A stretch of 64,000 nucleotides of DNA, taken from assembly GCF_045310675.1 (NCBI RefSeq), contig NZ_JBJHZZ010000011.1, positions 1-64,000 on the forward strand, written 5' to 3'. This stretch comes from Clostridium_AT stratigraminis. GTDB lineage: Bacteria; Bacillota; Clostridia; Clostridiales; Clostridiaceae. Positions within the stretch are counted from its first letter, which is position 1; each line of letters starts with the position of its first letter. The position numbers were made by a program, and so were the translations under genes. The notes beneath the pieces are model-generated. The model worked only from the letters and a program-made list of their open reading frames with translations, was not told the origin of the DNA and ran no database searches. This document shows positions 1 through 9,352 of the stretch, in pieces.

Positions 1-77
1 GGCCCAGTGGCTCAGTTGGTTAGAGTGCCGGCCTGTCACGCCGGAGGTCGAGGGTTCGAGCCCCTTCTGGGTCGCCA
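1..77 (+). tRNA. tRNA-Asp (GTC)
   Basis: Complete cloverleaf. The 7-bp acceptor stem pairs bases 1-7 with 67-73 (one G-T pair), followed by discriminator G74 and an encoded CCA at 75-77. The anticodon GTC at 35-37 reads aspartate codons. The T arm carries the usual GGTTCGAG core. The gene starts at the very first base of the window, so a promoter or further tRNA genes may lie upstream. A strong hairpin terminator follows within 5 bases, so this is the last gene of its transcript. Confidence 0.97.
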
Positions 78-79
78 GA

Positions 80-112
80 AAAATCCTAAGCTATAAGCTT
101 AGGATTTTTTTA
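80..112 (+). terminator. Rho-independent terminator of tRNA-Asp
   Basis: A perfect 12-bp stem (81-92 with 96-107, loop ATA) ends in a run of T. It starts three bases after the tRNA CCA. Confidence 0.9.
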
Positions 113-154
113 TATAGTTAATTGTGATATATAATCACAATTAACTATATTTTT
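113..154. repeat. Second perfect inverted repeat after the tRNA
   Basis: A perfect 16-bp inverted repeat (113-128 with 134-149, 5-base loop) followed by TTTTT. It abuts the tRNA terminator. It is almost pure AT. It may be a back-up terminator or a terminator for transcripts from the other side. Confidence 0.7.
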
Positions 155-392
155 CTGTCCATATTTAAAGCCATAGGAATTACAACACTATTTTTATACG
201 TACTTTATAATAACAGGTATTGATATGGTAAAGATATATAGAGGGGAAAACATTTAACAAACAAGTAATTTTGTGGTAGTATTGTGATATTATACAATCA
301 AAAATTTCAAGTGCCATATTGAAAACTTTGATTTGAAAAATAAGTTCTATAAATAAGTTAGAATAGCATCTAAATTTTATGGGGGGGATATC
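155..392. other. Leader region of the efflux operon
   Basis: AT-rich non-coding DNA ahead of the adaptor gene at 393. I see no clear consensus promoter. A run GGGGGGG at 381-387 is the ribosome binding site for the next gene. A weak inverted repeat ATTGT...ACAAT lies near 281-298. Confidence 0.5.
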
Positions 393-1385
393 ATGATTAA
401 TAAAATAAGAAAGACATTAATTTTGGGGATATGTCTTGTTATTTCAGTAGGTTTTGCAGGCTGTAGTTCAGCTAAAAAGGAGGATAAGTCGATACCTGTG
501 CTTGTGAGTCCTGTGGCAGAAAATTTAAAAACTGAAAAGGTGCGAAAGGGTAGTATTGAAAAAGTTGGACAAACTAATGGAACTATTGTACCTGCAATTA
601 AAACGGATTTATGCTTTAAGTTTAAAGGCGGTTACCTTTCAAAGCTTAATGTGAAGGCGGGAGATTTAATAAAAAAAGGAGATATTATAGCAGAACTAGA
701 CACAACGGATCTGCAATACAGTATAAAACTAGAGGCTTTAAGTGTGAAAGCAGCTCAACTTACCTATGATAATGCAGTTAAAAATAACTATCCAGATATA
801 GAACAGCAAAAAGCATCATTAGCTCTTCAGGCAGAAAATTTGAAAATGGAACAGCTTAATAATGAATTAAAGGATTCTGTGCTTAGAGCTGGAGCAGCTG
901 GAAAAGTAATTTTTGTTGCCGATGTAAAGATATCACAATTCATAAGCGGATTTCAAACTATTGCAACTGTGGCAGATATGAATTCAATTCAAGTTCAAAG
1001 TGATGGAAGTCTAAAAGATTATGCAGTTGGTATTAAGGCAGTGATAGAAGGTAATGAAAAGGATTATAAAGGTGAAATAGTATCTAATACAACTGCAAAT
1101 GAAGGCACTACTCAAAATACTAAGATTGTAGTTAAGTTTTTGGAAAGTGCAAAGGGTTTGAATGTAGGAGATGTAGTAACTATAACTTGCACTTTTCTTA
1201 AGAAAGAGGGGGTTATTGTTGTGCCTTATAAAGCAGTAAGATTCGCAGTGGGGGACCATCCTTATGTGAGGATATCAAATGATGGAGATATCATAGAAAA
1301 ATATGTAGAAACTGGTATTCAAGATGGAGATAATATTGAAATAACAAGTGGGCTATCTGAGGGTGATACAATAGTATTAAATTAG
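393..1385 (+). CDS. HlyD/MacA-like efflux adaptor lipoprotein
   Basis: Predicted periplasmic-adaptor-type subunit of an ABC efflux system, anchored outside the membrane. The N-terminus is a lipoprotein signal with lipobox FAGC (Cys24). A biotinyl-lipoyl-like half follows (residues about 55-105, KAGDLIKKGDIIAELDT), then a short helical hairpin (about 110-160) and the second lipoyl half and barrel. The length, 330 aa, is in the range for Gram-positive adaptors, with a shortened coiled coil. The start ATG has a G-rich ribosome site just upstream. The gene is 18 bases ahead of the permease gene and clearly in one operon with it and the two ATPases. The substrate is not evident; macrolide or peptide export is a family-level guess. 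Confidence 0.85.
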   Translation: MINKIRKTLILGICLVISVGFAGCSSAKKEDKSIPVLVSPVAENLKTEKVRKGSIEKVGQTNGTIVPAIKTDLCFKFKGGYLSKLNVKAGDLIKKGDIIAELDTTDLQYSIKLEALSVKAAQLTYDNAVKNNYPDIEQQKASLALQAENLKMEQLNNELKDSVLRAGAAGKVIFVADVKISQFISGFQTIATVADMNSIQVQSDGSLKDYAVGIKAVIEGNEKDYKGEIVSNTTANEGTTQNTKIVVKFLESAKGLNVGDVVTITCTFLKKEGVIVVPYKAVRFAVGDHPYVRISNDGDIIEKYVETGIQDGDNIEITSGLSEGDTIVLN

Positions 1386-1403
1386 AAGAGCGAGGAAAGA
1401 GCT

Positions 1404-4229
1404 GTGTTAAAAATTACTTTTAAAAATATTTTAAAGAATAAAGTTCTTAGCCTATGCTTAGTGGTAGGCTTTATCTTTACTATAGCCGTTATTTGTGCAG
1501 TACCTATGTTTTCTGAAAGTGTACTTAATAATTATATTCAAAATATTTTTAAGTCAGCTGAAAATAAGATAGAGATAAATAATTTGAATAATGATTATAC
1601 GTATTCAGCAGCACTTAAGATTACTAAAAATTTTAATTATAATGTAGACTTTAACTCATTATTTGAAGATTATAAGAATGCAAAAAAAAGTTTCTTTGCT
1701 GAGGATAAAAAGCTTGGTTTGTCAATTGTAGCAGAGAAGGCTACTTTGACGTTAGATAATATAACATATGCCTATAACAAAGGCGAAAATGAAAGTTTTT
1801 CTTCAAAGAACCAAATAGAATATATTTCTGATATTAATAAGCATATCAATTTTATTAAAGGTGAGATGGGAACGAATATACTTTCTAAAAATAATGAAGT
1901 TGAAGTTATTACGGATGAGAGTACCTTTAATAATTTTAATTTGGAGCTAAATAAATCTTATGAAGTAACAAATATAAATAAAGCGAAGCCTCTTAGGTTA
2001 AAGGTTGTAGGAGTTTTTGATATAAAAGATAAGAAAGAAGGATTTTGGTTAGACAAAGGCACTAATTTTTATTGCAAGTTTATTGTAACTGAAGGCGCTT
2101 TTGCAAATTTATTAAAAAATAATGAGGAGTATACAAGGTTATTTAACAATATAGGTTTAGAGGCTATTTATGATGTGAAATCTATTAATACAAGTAATGC
2201 AAAGCTAGCCTATGATTATGGAAAAATTCTGAGTGATACTTTTACTGCAAGGACTGGTAGTAGGGTTTTATGCACAGTTTCAGATAATCTAAAGGATTAT
2301 GTGGATAAAGAGGGGCTTTACAAAACAGTTATGTGGATATTTTTAATTCCGGTTTTAATTGTGGTTTTATATTATATTTGGATGATATCTTGTTTTGTCG
2401 TGGAGGCTGATAAGGAACAGATAGCTGTATTAAAGAGTAGAGGTGCAAGTAAGCTTGAGATTATAAGAATATATTTAAATGAAGGGTTAGTTTTAAGTTC
2501 TATAGGCTTTTTGGCAGGACCAATCTTAAGCATAATATTATGCAAGGTAATTAGTTATTCTGACGGTTTCCTAGTATTTAGCAAAGATCAGGAAATAAAT
2601 ATAAGTTTTACATATAAAATATATATTTTAGCTGCAGTGGCTGTTATTGTTTTATTAGGCATCCTATTACTTTCAGTTCATTTTGCCTCGGAAAAATCAA
2701 TTGTGGATGTGAAGAGAAATAATAATAGATATGTTAAATTTATTTTTAGTAATAAATATATGGATTTTATTCTTCTTATTATTTCAGTATATGGTTACTA
2801 TAATTATGCCATAAATAAGAATGTGCTTATTTTAGGTGAAGTAAATAAAGCAAAAGCTCCATTAGATCCGTTACTATATCTTACTTCTTCTGTGTTTATT
2901 ATAGGAGCAGGTATGTTTCTTCTTAGGCTTTATAGGTATATAGCAAAGTTATGCTTTAAGATCGGTAAAAACAACTATTTTACTACGCTTTATATAGCTA
3001 TTATCAATCTCCTTAGATATCACTTAAAAAATAGTATTGCACTTCTTTTTGTGGTTATTACTGTAGCTATAGGTATCTTTAATCTTCATATTGCAAAGGA
3101 TATTAACACTTCCTATATTAATACAGTAAAATATACTACTGGAGCCGATTTTATTTTAACGGGAAAGTGGGAAAAGTTAGCTAATACAAATGGTGAAATA
3201 GAGGTGGATAAGAATGCTAATTTATATAGCTATATTGAACCCTCTTATTCTCAGTATTCTAAGGTGGAAGGAATTGAGAAATTTACAAGGGTAGCTAATA
3301 TAAGTGGCGGACGGATTGGTTTAGCAAGTAATGGAGGCATGGGTGCAGACATAATGGGTATAATTCCAAATGAATTTGGTCAGATCGCCTATTTTGACAG
3401 TCAGCTTTTAACTACACATTGGTTTAACTATCTTAATGCAATGACTAATAGGAAGGATATTGTTATAATTTCAAAAGGTCTTAGTGATGTATCTGGGATT
3501 AAGGTTGGAGATACTGTATATTACAGTATTAATCAAGGTCTTAACATACAAAGTACTGTTTATGCAGTAGTTGATTATTGGCCAGGCTATAGCAATTTAC
3601 AAAATAAGAGTCTACTTATTTGTAATTTTAATTATTTGTTTAGCAGAAGTCCTATTTATCCTTATGAAATATGGATGAAGAAAAAGCCTAATATATCTGA
3701 TGATGTTATATATTCTTCTATAAGAAATGAGAAGCTCCAGATTACAGAATTTAAGAATCTTAACATTGAAAATTATTATGCTAAGAATGATATTTTTCTT
3801 AAGGGAACAAACTCTATATTAAATCTTGGCTTTTTATCAATTGGGGCCATTGCTATTTTGGGTTTTATTATTTATTGGATTATATCCTTAAAGACCAGAA
3901 AGCTAAGTTTTGGCATATATAGGTCGCTTGGTATATCCTCAAAGGAGATTAGTAAAACCTTATTAATAGAGCAATTTTTAACCTTAGGTGTATCTATATT
4001 GATTGGAATAGGAGTCGGTAATATTACTAGCTGGTTATTTATACCATTAGTTAAGGAACTGTGGTATAAGAATAGATATGTTATACCTGTAAAAAACCTA
4101 AGCTATTTATATGAGTACTTACAATTTTCTGTTATACTTTTAGTGATTTTTATTATTTCATTTATTATTTTAAAAATATACATATCAAAGTTAAAGATGC
4201 ATCAAGCAATTAAGTTAGGGGATGATTGA
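1404..4229 (+). CDS. FtsX-type ABC transporter permease (MacB-like, large)
   Basis: Membrane subunit of the efflux system, 941 aa. One transmembrane helix is at residues 12-35, followed by a large extracellular domain. Helices near 310-440 form the first FtsX core. More helices lie around 455-580, a second extracellular domain at about 590-800, and a second FtsX core at about 805-935. Two FtsX units in one chain mean that a single polypeptide can make the full permease, served by two different ATPases downstream. The start is GTG at 1404 with GAGGAAAG seven to ten bases upstream. The stop overlaps the start region of the next gene. Substrate unknown. Confidence 0.88.
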   Translation: MLKITFKNILKNKVLSLCLVVGFIFTIAVICAVPMFSESVLNNYIQNIFKSAENKIEINNLNNDYTYSAALKITKNFNYNVDFNSLFEDYKNAKKSFFAEDKKLGLSIVAEKATLTLDNITYAYNKGENESFSSKNQIEYISDINKHINFIKGEMGTNILSKNNEVEVITDESTFNNFNLELNKSYEVTNINKAKPLRLKVVGVFDIKDKKEGFWLDKGTNFYCKFIVTEGAFANLLKNNEEYTRLFNNIGLEAIYDVKSINTSNAKLAYDYGKILSDTFTARTGSRVLCTVSDNLKDYVDKEGLYKTVMWIFLIPVLIVVLYYIWMISCFVVEADKEQIAVLKSRGASKLEIIRIYLNEGLVLSSIGFLAGPILSIILCKVISYSDGFLVFSKDQEINISFTYKIYILAAVAVIVLLGILLLSVHFASEKSIVDVKRNNNRYVKFIFSNKYMDFILLIISVYGYYNYAINKNVLILGEVNKAKAPLDPLLYLTSSVFIIGAGMFLLRLYRYIAKLCFKIGKNNYFTTLYIAIINLLRYHLKNSIALLFVVITVAIGIFNLHIAKDINTSYINTVKYTTGADFILTGKWEKLANTNGEIEVDKNANLYSYIEPSYSQYSKVEGIEKFTRVANISGGRIGLASNGGMGADIMGIIPNEFGQIAYFDSQLLTTHWFNYLNAMTNRKDIVIISKGLSDVSGIKVGDTVYYSINQGLNIQSTVYAVVDYWPGYSNLQNKSLLICNFNYLFSRSPIYPYEIWMKKKPNISDDVIYSSIRNEKLQITEFKNLNIENYYAKNDIFLKGTNSILNLGFLSIGAIAILGFIIYWIISLKTRKLSFGIYRSLGISSKEISKTLLIEQFLTLGVSILIGIGVGNITSWLFIPLVKELWYKNRYVIPVKNLSYLYEYLQFSVILLVIFIISFIILKIYISKLKMHQAIKLGDD

Positions 4230-4230
4230 T

Positions 4231-4908
4231 ATGAATCCAATTATTAAAACCCATGAGGTTTGCAGGAATTTTAAGGTAGGAAATGAAACTATTCATGCTG
4301 TAAAAAATATTTCTCTTGAAATAGCTAAAGGATCCCTTACTATATTAAGAGGCCGTTCCGGTTCAGGGAAAACTACCCTTATTAATTTGCTAGGACTGAT
4401 TGATAATCCAAACTCTGGTGAGATAAGTATATTTGATAAGGAAACAGTTAGTCTAAAGGAGGAAGAAAGAAATTTAACGAGGCAAAGTCTGTTTGGATTT
4501 GTGTTTCAAACAGGAGCATTGATTCCTAACATGACTGTATATGAAAATGTAGAACTAATATTAAGACTTAATGGAATTTCTAAAAAAGAAAGGAAGATTA
4601 GAGTTGAGCGGTGTATTGATTATGTGGGACTCTCAAAAAAATTTAATCATTATCCAGAGGAACTTTCTGGAGGTGAGCTACAAAGAATAGGTATAGCAAG
4701 AGCAATTGTACATAAACCAAAGATTATCCTTGCCGATGAACCTACCTCCGCGCTAGATTTCCATACAGGGCTAAAGATGATAAAGATTTTCAAGGAAATA
4801 ATAGAAAAAGAAGACATAACTATAATTTTGACTACCCATGATCCTAAGCTTATTCCAGCAGCAGATATTGTTTACGATCTTAAGGATGGTGAACTTGTGA
4901 ATGAGTAA
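4231..4908 (+). CDS. ABC transporter ATP-binding protein (LolD/MacB type), first copy
   Basis: Cytoplasmic ATPase for the FtsX permease. Walker A is GRSGSGKTT, the signature is LSGGELQR, Walker B is IILADEPTSALD and the switch His is in TTHDPK. The reading frame is open from ATG 4222, but the purine run TAGGGGATG is only correctly spaced for ATG 4231, so I choose 4231; the earlier ATG overlaps the permease stop. The gene overlaps the next ATPase gene by 8 bp, so the two are translationally coupled. They may form a heterodimer. Confidence 0.88.
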   Translation: MNPIIKTHEVCRNFKVGNETIHAVKNISLEIAKGSLTILRGRSGSGKTTLINLLGLIDNPNSGEISIFDKETVSLKEEERNLTRQSLFGFVFQTGALIPNMTVYENVELILRLNGISKKERKIRVERCIDYVGLSKKFNHYPEELSGGELQRIGIARAIVHKPKIILADEPTSALDFHTGLKMIKIFKEIIEKEDITIILTTHDPKLIPAADIVYDLKDGELVNE

Positions 4909-5788
4909 GAATATTATAGAATGTGATAATTTATATAAGATATATAAAGAAGATGAGATAGAGGTTTTTGCGCTACAAGGTATAGACTTAACTGTAGCAC
5001 AAGGTGAATTTCTTGCTATTATAGGCAGCAGTGGAAGTGGGAAATCAACTCTTTTAAATATACTGGGAGGCTTAGATAAGCCCAGTACAGGGAAGCTTTT
5101 TATAGATGGCATAGATATGTTTAAACTTACTGAAAGACAGATGAGAGAATATAAAAGAGATAAAGTAGGCTTTGTGTGGCAAAACAATGCTAGAAATCTT
5201 TTAGGGCATCTTTCGGCACTTGAAAATATAGAGGTAGTATTAGGCTTTTCTAAAGGTTCTAAAAAAGATAAAAATAGGGGATTAGATCTATTAGAGAGAG
5301 TTGAAATGTCACACAGAAGAAATAGCAAGCTTAGCGAGCTTTCAGGAGGAGAACAGCAAAGAGTAGCCATTGCAATAGCACTTGCTAATAATCCTAAAAT
5401 ACTACTTGCAGATGAGCCAACAGGTTCAGTAGATAGTAAAACAAGTAGTTCCATATTTAAGCTTTTTAATGACTTAAACAAGGCTTTAAAGCTTACAATT
5501 ATTGTGGTTACTCATGATATGCAGGTTGCTCATAAGGTTAATAGAGTGGTGGCAATAAGTGACGGCAAGATATCAAAGGAACTTATATCCAAGGCTTTGT
5601 ATGATAATGATTGCATAAATAAAGAAGAGCTATTTACAGATATTAGTAGTGGAGATACTCATGAAGAATATCTTGTACTAGACAGATATGGTAGAGTTCA
5701 ATTACCACTGCAATTTCTAGAAATAATGAAGGCTTCTAATAAGGTAAGGGCAAAAATGGTAGATGGAAATATAATCATACATACTTAG
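4901..5788 (+). CDS. ABC transporter ATP-binding protein with C-terminal AbrB-like domain
   Basis: Second ATPase of the efflux operon, 295 aa and about 65 residues longer than its partner. The ATPase core has Walker A GSSGSGKST, the motif LSGGEQQR, Walker B ILLADEPTGSVD and VVTHD. After a linker, the last 39 residues (257-295, with LDRYGRVQLPLQFLE) look like a SpoVT/AbrB swapped-hairpin fold, a small DNA-binding or dimerisation module. This tail is seen in some clostridial and actinobacterial exporters; its role is unknown and may be dimerisation or regulation. A terminator follows at once. Confidence 0.85.
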   Translation: MSKNIIECDNLYKIYKEDEIEVFALQGIDLTVAQGEFLAIIGSSGSGKSTLLNILGGLDKPSTGKLFIDGIDMFKLTERQMREYKRDKVGFVWQNNARNLLGHLSALENIEVVLGFSKGSKKDKNRGLDLLERVEMSHRRNSKLSELSGGEQQRVAIAIALANNPKILLADEPTGSVDSKTSSSIFKLFNDLNKALKLTIIVVTHDMQVAHKVNRVVAISDGKISKELISKALYDNDCINKEELFTDISSGDTHEEYLVLDRYGRVQLPLQFLEIMKASNKVRAKMVDGNIIIHT

Positions 5789-5803
5789 GAGAAAATAATT
5801 TAT

Positions 5804-5850
5804 AAAAAAGTTTGGCAGAATATTTTTATACCTCTGCCAAACTTTTTTAC
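5804..5850. terminator. Bidirectional terminator
   Basis: A perfect 16-bp stem, 5804-5819 with 5833-5848, rich in A on the left and T on the right. It separates the efflux operon (+) from the convergent dnaC gene (-) and can work in both directions. Confidence 0.9.
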
Positions 5851-6827
5851 TTTGCCTTGCTTAAATTCTTTTTTATCCTTATATCATCACCGAAGAACTT
5901 ATAAAGTCCAAAGTTTCCAAGAAGTCTGGAACTTATTCTTTCAGAATAAATCTGAAGTAGTTCTTCTAGCTTGCAATTAGTGGAAACGATCATATTTTTG
6001 CCATTTAATAGCTTTTTGTTTAATAAATTAAATAATTCTGTTTTCGAAAAATCAGTAATTTGTTCAGTTCCAAGGTCATCAATTATGAGTAAGTCGCAAT
6101 TTATTATAAGCTCCTCTAGAGCTTCGTCTCCATCAAAGAGAATATGCTTTAGATTTTGAATGAGGCTGTCAGCTGTTCTGTAGACAACAAGATAACCTTT
6201 ATCTAGAAGCTCCTTTGCTATACAATTTGATAAAAATGTTTTTCCAGTTCCAGAATTTCCGTAGAACAGCATATTCTCATGAGTGTCACCAAAGGTTCTA
6301 ATGAAATTCATAGAACGAGTAAATATTTTCTCCATGTTCTTTCTTGGACTTTCATGTTCATTTTCATTTTTTCTTGTAGAATAGTACTCAACCTTAAAGT
6401 TATCAAAGTTATTATCCTTAGTGAGAATACTTAGTTCAGAATTCTTGTAATATATTTTAACTAAGTTTTGTTTATAACAAGAACACTTTTGATTACCAAT
6501 AAAGCCTGTATCTTTGCATTTTTCACACCTATAATGTAAATCTAAATAGTTAATAGGGTAACCATTTTTATAAAGAAGCTCAGATTTCTTAATTCTTAAA
6601 TCAGTTATTTTTTCCTTTAACATAGCTAGATATTGGTCTCGATTTTGAATATCCTTAAAGGAGCTTAAAGAAAGTTCTACGCAAAGTTTACCGATTTCTC
6701 GTTCAAGCTCTAGTACCAGAGGAAGCTTTTTTTCTATTTCCTGCTTTCTTGAAGCTAAATTTTTAGCTTCTTCTTCTCTTATATTCTCATAAATTGTTAG
6801 TATTTCAGCTTGGTAACCATTAATCAT
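5847..6827 (-). CDS. dnaC: DnaC/DnaI-like helicase loader ATPase
   Basis: AAA+ ATPase, 326 aa, expected to load the replicative helicase at the origin or at restart forks. An N-terminal helical part is followed by a zinc-type cluster, Cys101, Cys104, Cys115 and Cys117, as in the DnaI helicase-binding domain. Walker A is GNSGTGKT (190-197) and Walker B is LLIIDDLG (247-253), with a sensor-like VSTN after it. It overlaps the DnaD-like gene by 8 bp, so the pair is co-translated. The pairing of a DnaD protein with DnaC is the usual clostridial replication-initiation module. Confidence 0.9.
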   Translation of the reverse strand: MINGYQAEILTIYENIREEEAKNLASRKQEIEKKLPLVLELEREIGKLCVELSLSSFKDIQNRDQYLAMLKEKITDLRIKKSELLYKNGYPINYLDLHYRCEKCKDTGFIGNQKCSCYKQNLVKIYYKNSELSILTKDNNFDNFKVEYYSTRKNENEHESPRKNMEKIFTRSMNFIRTFGDTHENMLFYGNSGTGKTFLSNCIAKELLDKGYLVVYRTADSLIQNLKHILFDGDEALEELIINCDLLIIDDLGTEQITDFSKTELFNLLNKKLLNGKNMIVSTNCKLEELLQIYSERISSRLLGNFGLYKFFGDDIRIKKNLSKAK

Positions 6828-7809
6828 TGTTATCCTCCCAGCCTAGAAGCTTCTTTTCCAATTCATCAAAGTTATAAGTTCTCTGCTCAAAGTTATTAAA
6901 GGTGCTGTTATTATTTTGTTTATTATAGACATTATTTCTCTTAGGAGAATGTGATTTTATATCTTTTTTTGAGATATCATCTAAGGAAGTTATACCGTCC
7001 TTAAACCAACTTGTAAGTATGCCATCAATATACTTAAACTCAGCTTTGTTGATTCTTTCAAAGCATATATCACAAGCTTTATATATTACTTCAAGAGGGA
7101 ATTTATAAGTATTTATCCATTTATCAAGCATATCCTCTTGGGGCTTCATTACCTCTCCATCTTTTATACCAAGATAATTAAGTATCTTTCGGATTTTTAT
7201 CCACTTATCTTCATGTCTTTTTATATAAGCTTGAGCTTCTTCTATTGTTATTATTTTAGAATCAAACCAGCCAATTGCAATTTTCTCTATATACCTATAG
7301 TCAGTTTTGCCTTTAGAAACACAATATTGAATAAGCAGCAAAATCAGCTCTTGAGGGAAATTATATTCCTTCTGCCATCCAATATAAAGGCTCATTTCTT
7401 TAGGAGAAAGAGGCCGTCCCAAAAGCTTTTCAATATCCTGAAGCATACCCTTTGTTGAGTTGTTGTTTAATTCCTGAAGCAAGTTTATATTATCATCACT
7501 AGCATTAGTTTTCTCGCTTAAATCCATGAATTGAATATTGAAATTACCCATGTTATCAATGGGCATCATTTTTATGACACCCTCATCATTCCAATAATTC
7601 CATGCATTTAGCACATCGGTTTCTAATAGGTGCAGTGTACTTGCAAGAATTGAGGAACTAACTCCAATTTCACCTGTTATGCAGTATTTTAAACCTAATA
7701 GATAAACCTTAACAAAGTCTCCTCTAGCTTTTGTCATGTAATTATCTATAAAAATGTTGCTGACAGGTGTAAAGTTTTGAGCTTTGCTTTTAAACATAAA
7801 AGTGCTCAT
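6820..7809 (-). CDS. DnaD/DnaB-like replication initiation protein
   Basis: Primosomal protein of the DnaD superfamily, 329 aa from the chosen start. The N-terminal winged-helix part includes RGDFVKVYLLGLKYC. Two DnaD C-terminal domains follow, at about 130-200 (LGRPLSPKEMSLYIGWQKEY) and 210-285, the second with the family's YKACDICFERINKAEFKYIDGILTSW-like ending read in pieces. The frame is open to 7860, but the promoter's predicted start of transcription (about 7857) excludes that start. ATG 7809 follows AAAGGTTGCGGTGA. Downstream dnaC overlaps it. Confidence 0.88.
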   Translation of the reverse strand: MSTFMFKSKAQNFTPVSNIFIDNYMTKARGDFVKVYLLGLKYCITGEIGVSSSILASTLHLLETDVLNAWNYWNDEGVIKMMPIDNMGNFNIQFMDLSEKTNASDDNINLLQELNNNSTKGMLQDIEKLLGRPLSPKEMSLYIGWQKEYNFPQELILLLIQYCVSKGKTDYRYIEKIAIGWFDSKIITIEEAQAYIKRHEDKWIKIRKILNYLGIKDGEVMKPQEDMLDKWINTYKFPLEVIYKACDICFERINKAEFKYIDGILTSWFKDGITSLDDISKKDIKSHSPKRNNVYNKQNNNSTFNNFEQRTYNFDELEKKLLGWEDNND

Positions 7810-7863
7810 TTCACCGCAACCTTTCTTATTGAATTTATACAACATCTTGTATTGTACCAATTT

Positions 7864-7892
7864 ATTATAACAAAATACAGGCAGTTACTCAA
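7864..7892 (-). promoter_or_regulatory. Sigma-A promoter of the dnaD-dnaC operon
   Basis: On the minus strand TTGAGT (7887-7892), 17 bases, TATAAT (7864-7869). The predicted start of transcription is near 7857, about 48 bases ahead of the start codon at 7809. Confidence 0.75.
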
Positions 7893-8007
7893 CATATCAA
7901 AGATGTGAACAATAAGTTAAATTTATTATATTAAAGCTTTATTTGCAATTTTAATTATAATTATGGAAATATTGGGTATATTATCTAAGGTGAAAGGAGA
8001 GATAACC

Positions 8008-9204
8008 TTGAGTCATTGTATAATCAGTAGAAAAGCCATAAGCATTATGGCTGTTTCAGCAACTTTATGCATATCCAGCATATTGTACAGTGTTAATGAG
8101 CCTAACGCCTATGAAATATGTATAGATAAGAAGGTAATAGCCTATATAAATAATGATAAAAAGGATTTGGATTTAGTAAATAACATAGTAGAAGAACTAT
8201 CAAGTAGATTTTCTACTTTAAAGCTTAAGAATTCTCTAACAATAAATACGGTAAAGATAAATGAAGAGTTAATAACTGATGATTCATTTTTAAAAGAATC
8301 AATTGTTGACAATTCAGGTATATTAATTGACGCCTATGCAATGATGGCGGATGGAAGAGAATTTGCAGTTGTTGCAAGTAAAGATGAGGGAAACAAAATA
8401 CTAGAAAACGTTAAAAACAATTATATTACTAAAAGTGGTTTGGAAGTTAAAAGTTGTGATTTAAAGACAAATATTAAATACGTTAAGAAAAGAGTGCCCA
8501 TGTCTCAAATAGATGACATACCTATTGTAGTAAATAGAATAGAAGCAGTAAATGAAAAAGCACAGGGTCAGTTAGTTGCTTATGCACTCAAAGGTATAAA
8601 GGAAAACAGCGAGGTTATATCATCAACAATTTCTATTAAGTGGTCAGATGATATGACCGTAGGGCAGAGCAAGCTTATAGATAATGGAAAGGAAGGTAAA
8701 AAGACTGTAACAAAGGAAATACAAATGATAAATAGTAAAGTGCTAAGTACAAGAGTCAACAGCGAGAAAGTTACTGTTGAGCCAAGAAACAAGGTAGTAT
8801 TACAGGGGAGTAAAAGCCCAGGAGCTGTGGCTGCAGTAATATTTTATACTCCTTCTAGAGGAACTATATCCTCAGGCTTCGGAATGCGTTGGGGAAAAAT
8901 GCACGAAGGCTTGGACATTGCAGCTAATATGGGAGATCCAATTTATGCTGCCTTAGATGGAAAGGTAATATATTCGGGGTGGGAAACAGGCTATGGAAAT
9001 GTTATAAAGCTTCAGCATGAAAATGGGCTCATTACTATATATGGTCATTGTAGCAGGCTTGATGTTACTGTAGGGCAGAAGGTTAACAAGGGGGATAAAA
9101 TAGCCTTAGTGGGAAGTACAGGAAACAGCACAGGACCTCATTTACATTTTGAAGTAAGAGTAAATGGGGTGGCTCAGAACCCGGTGGCTTTTTTGAGTAA
9201 ATAA
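8008..9204 (+). CDS. G5-domain M23 metallopeptidase, cell-wall endopeptidase
   Basis: Predicted secreted or membrane-anchored peptidoglycan endopeptidase. The N-terminus has one hydrophobic segment acting as signal or anchor. A long mixed region follows, then a G5-like domain (about residues 185-270) that may bind the wall. The LytM/M23 domain is at the C-terminus, with zinc motifs HxxxD in HEGLDIAA, YGHCSRL and HLHFEV. The frame is open from ATG 7963, but AAAGGAGA at 7993-8000 is spaced for TTG 8008, which I choose (398 aa). The gene stands alone and ends at a terminator. Similar proteins act in growth, or in engulfment like SpoIIQ; the sequence does not decide. Confidence 0.87.
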   Translation: MSHCIISRKAISIMAVSATLCISSILYSVNEPNAYEICIDKKVIAYINNDKKDLDLVNNIVEELSSRFSTLKLKNSLTINTVKINEELITDDSFLKESIVDNSGILIDAYAMMADGREFAVVASKDEGNKILENVKNNYITKSGLEVKSCDLKTNIKYVKKRVPMSQIDDIPIVVNRIEAVNEKAQGQLVAYALKGIKENSEVISSTISIKWSDDMTVGQSKLIDNGKEGKKTVTKEIQMINSKVLSTRVNSEKVTVEPRNKVVLQGSKSPGAVAAVIFYTPSRGTISSGFGMRWGKMHEGLDIAANMGDPIYAALDGKVIYSGWETGYGNVIKLQHENGLITIYGHCSRLDVTVGQKVNKGDKIALVGSTGNSTGPHLHFEVRVNGVAQNPVAFLSK

Positions 9205-9260
9205 ATTCCAGAACTATTAACCTTAAAGATTATAATATTTAGAAATGAAGATTGAAAAAC

Positions 9261-9294
9261 AAGAAGGCTTTGCTTTAGCAAAGCCTTCTTTAAT
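9261..9294 (+). terminator. Terminator of the M23 peptidase gene
   Basis: A 13-bp perfect stem, 9261-9273 with 9278-9290, loop TTTA, followed by T-rich sequence. It may also serve the convergent ferritin gene. Confidence 0.85.
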
Positions 9295-9352
9295 CCTCAT
9301 TTATCATATAAAGTACGTTATTTCTTTAAAATTTATACTTTATAATAATTAG

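Noticed and set aside
4222..4230. ATG 4222 as start of the first ATPase
   Set aside because: The purine-rich ribosome site touches this codon; spacing is correct only for ATG 4231.
7810..7860. N-terminal extension of the DnaD-like protein to 7860
   Set aside because: The predicted transcription start (about 7857) lies inside it, and the family begins at the ATG at 7809.
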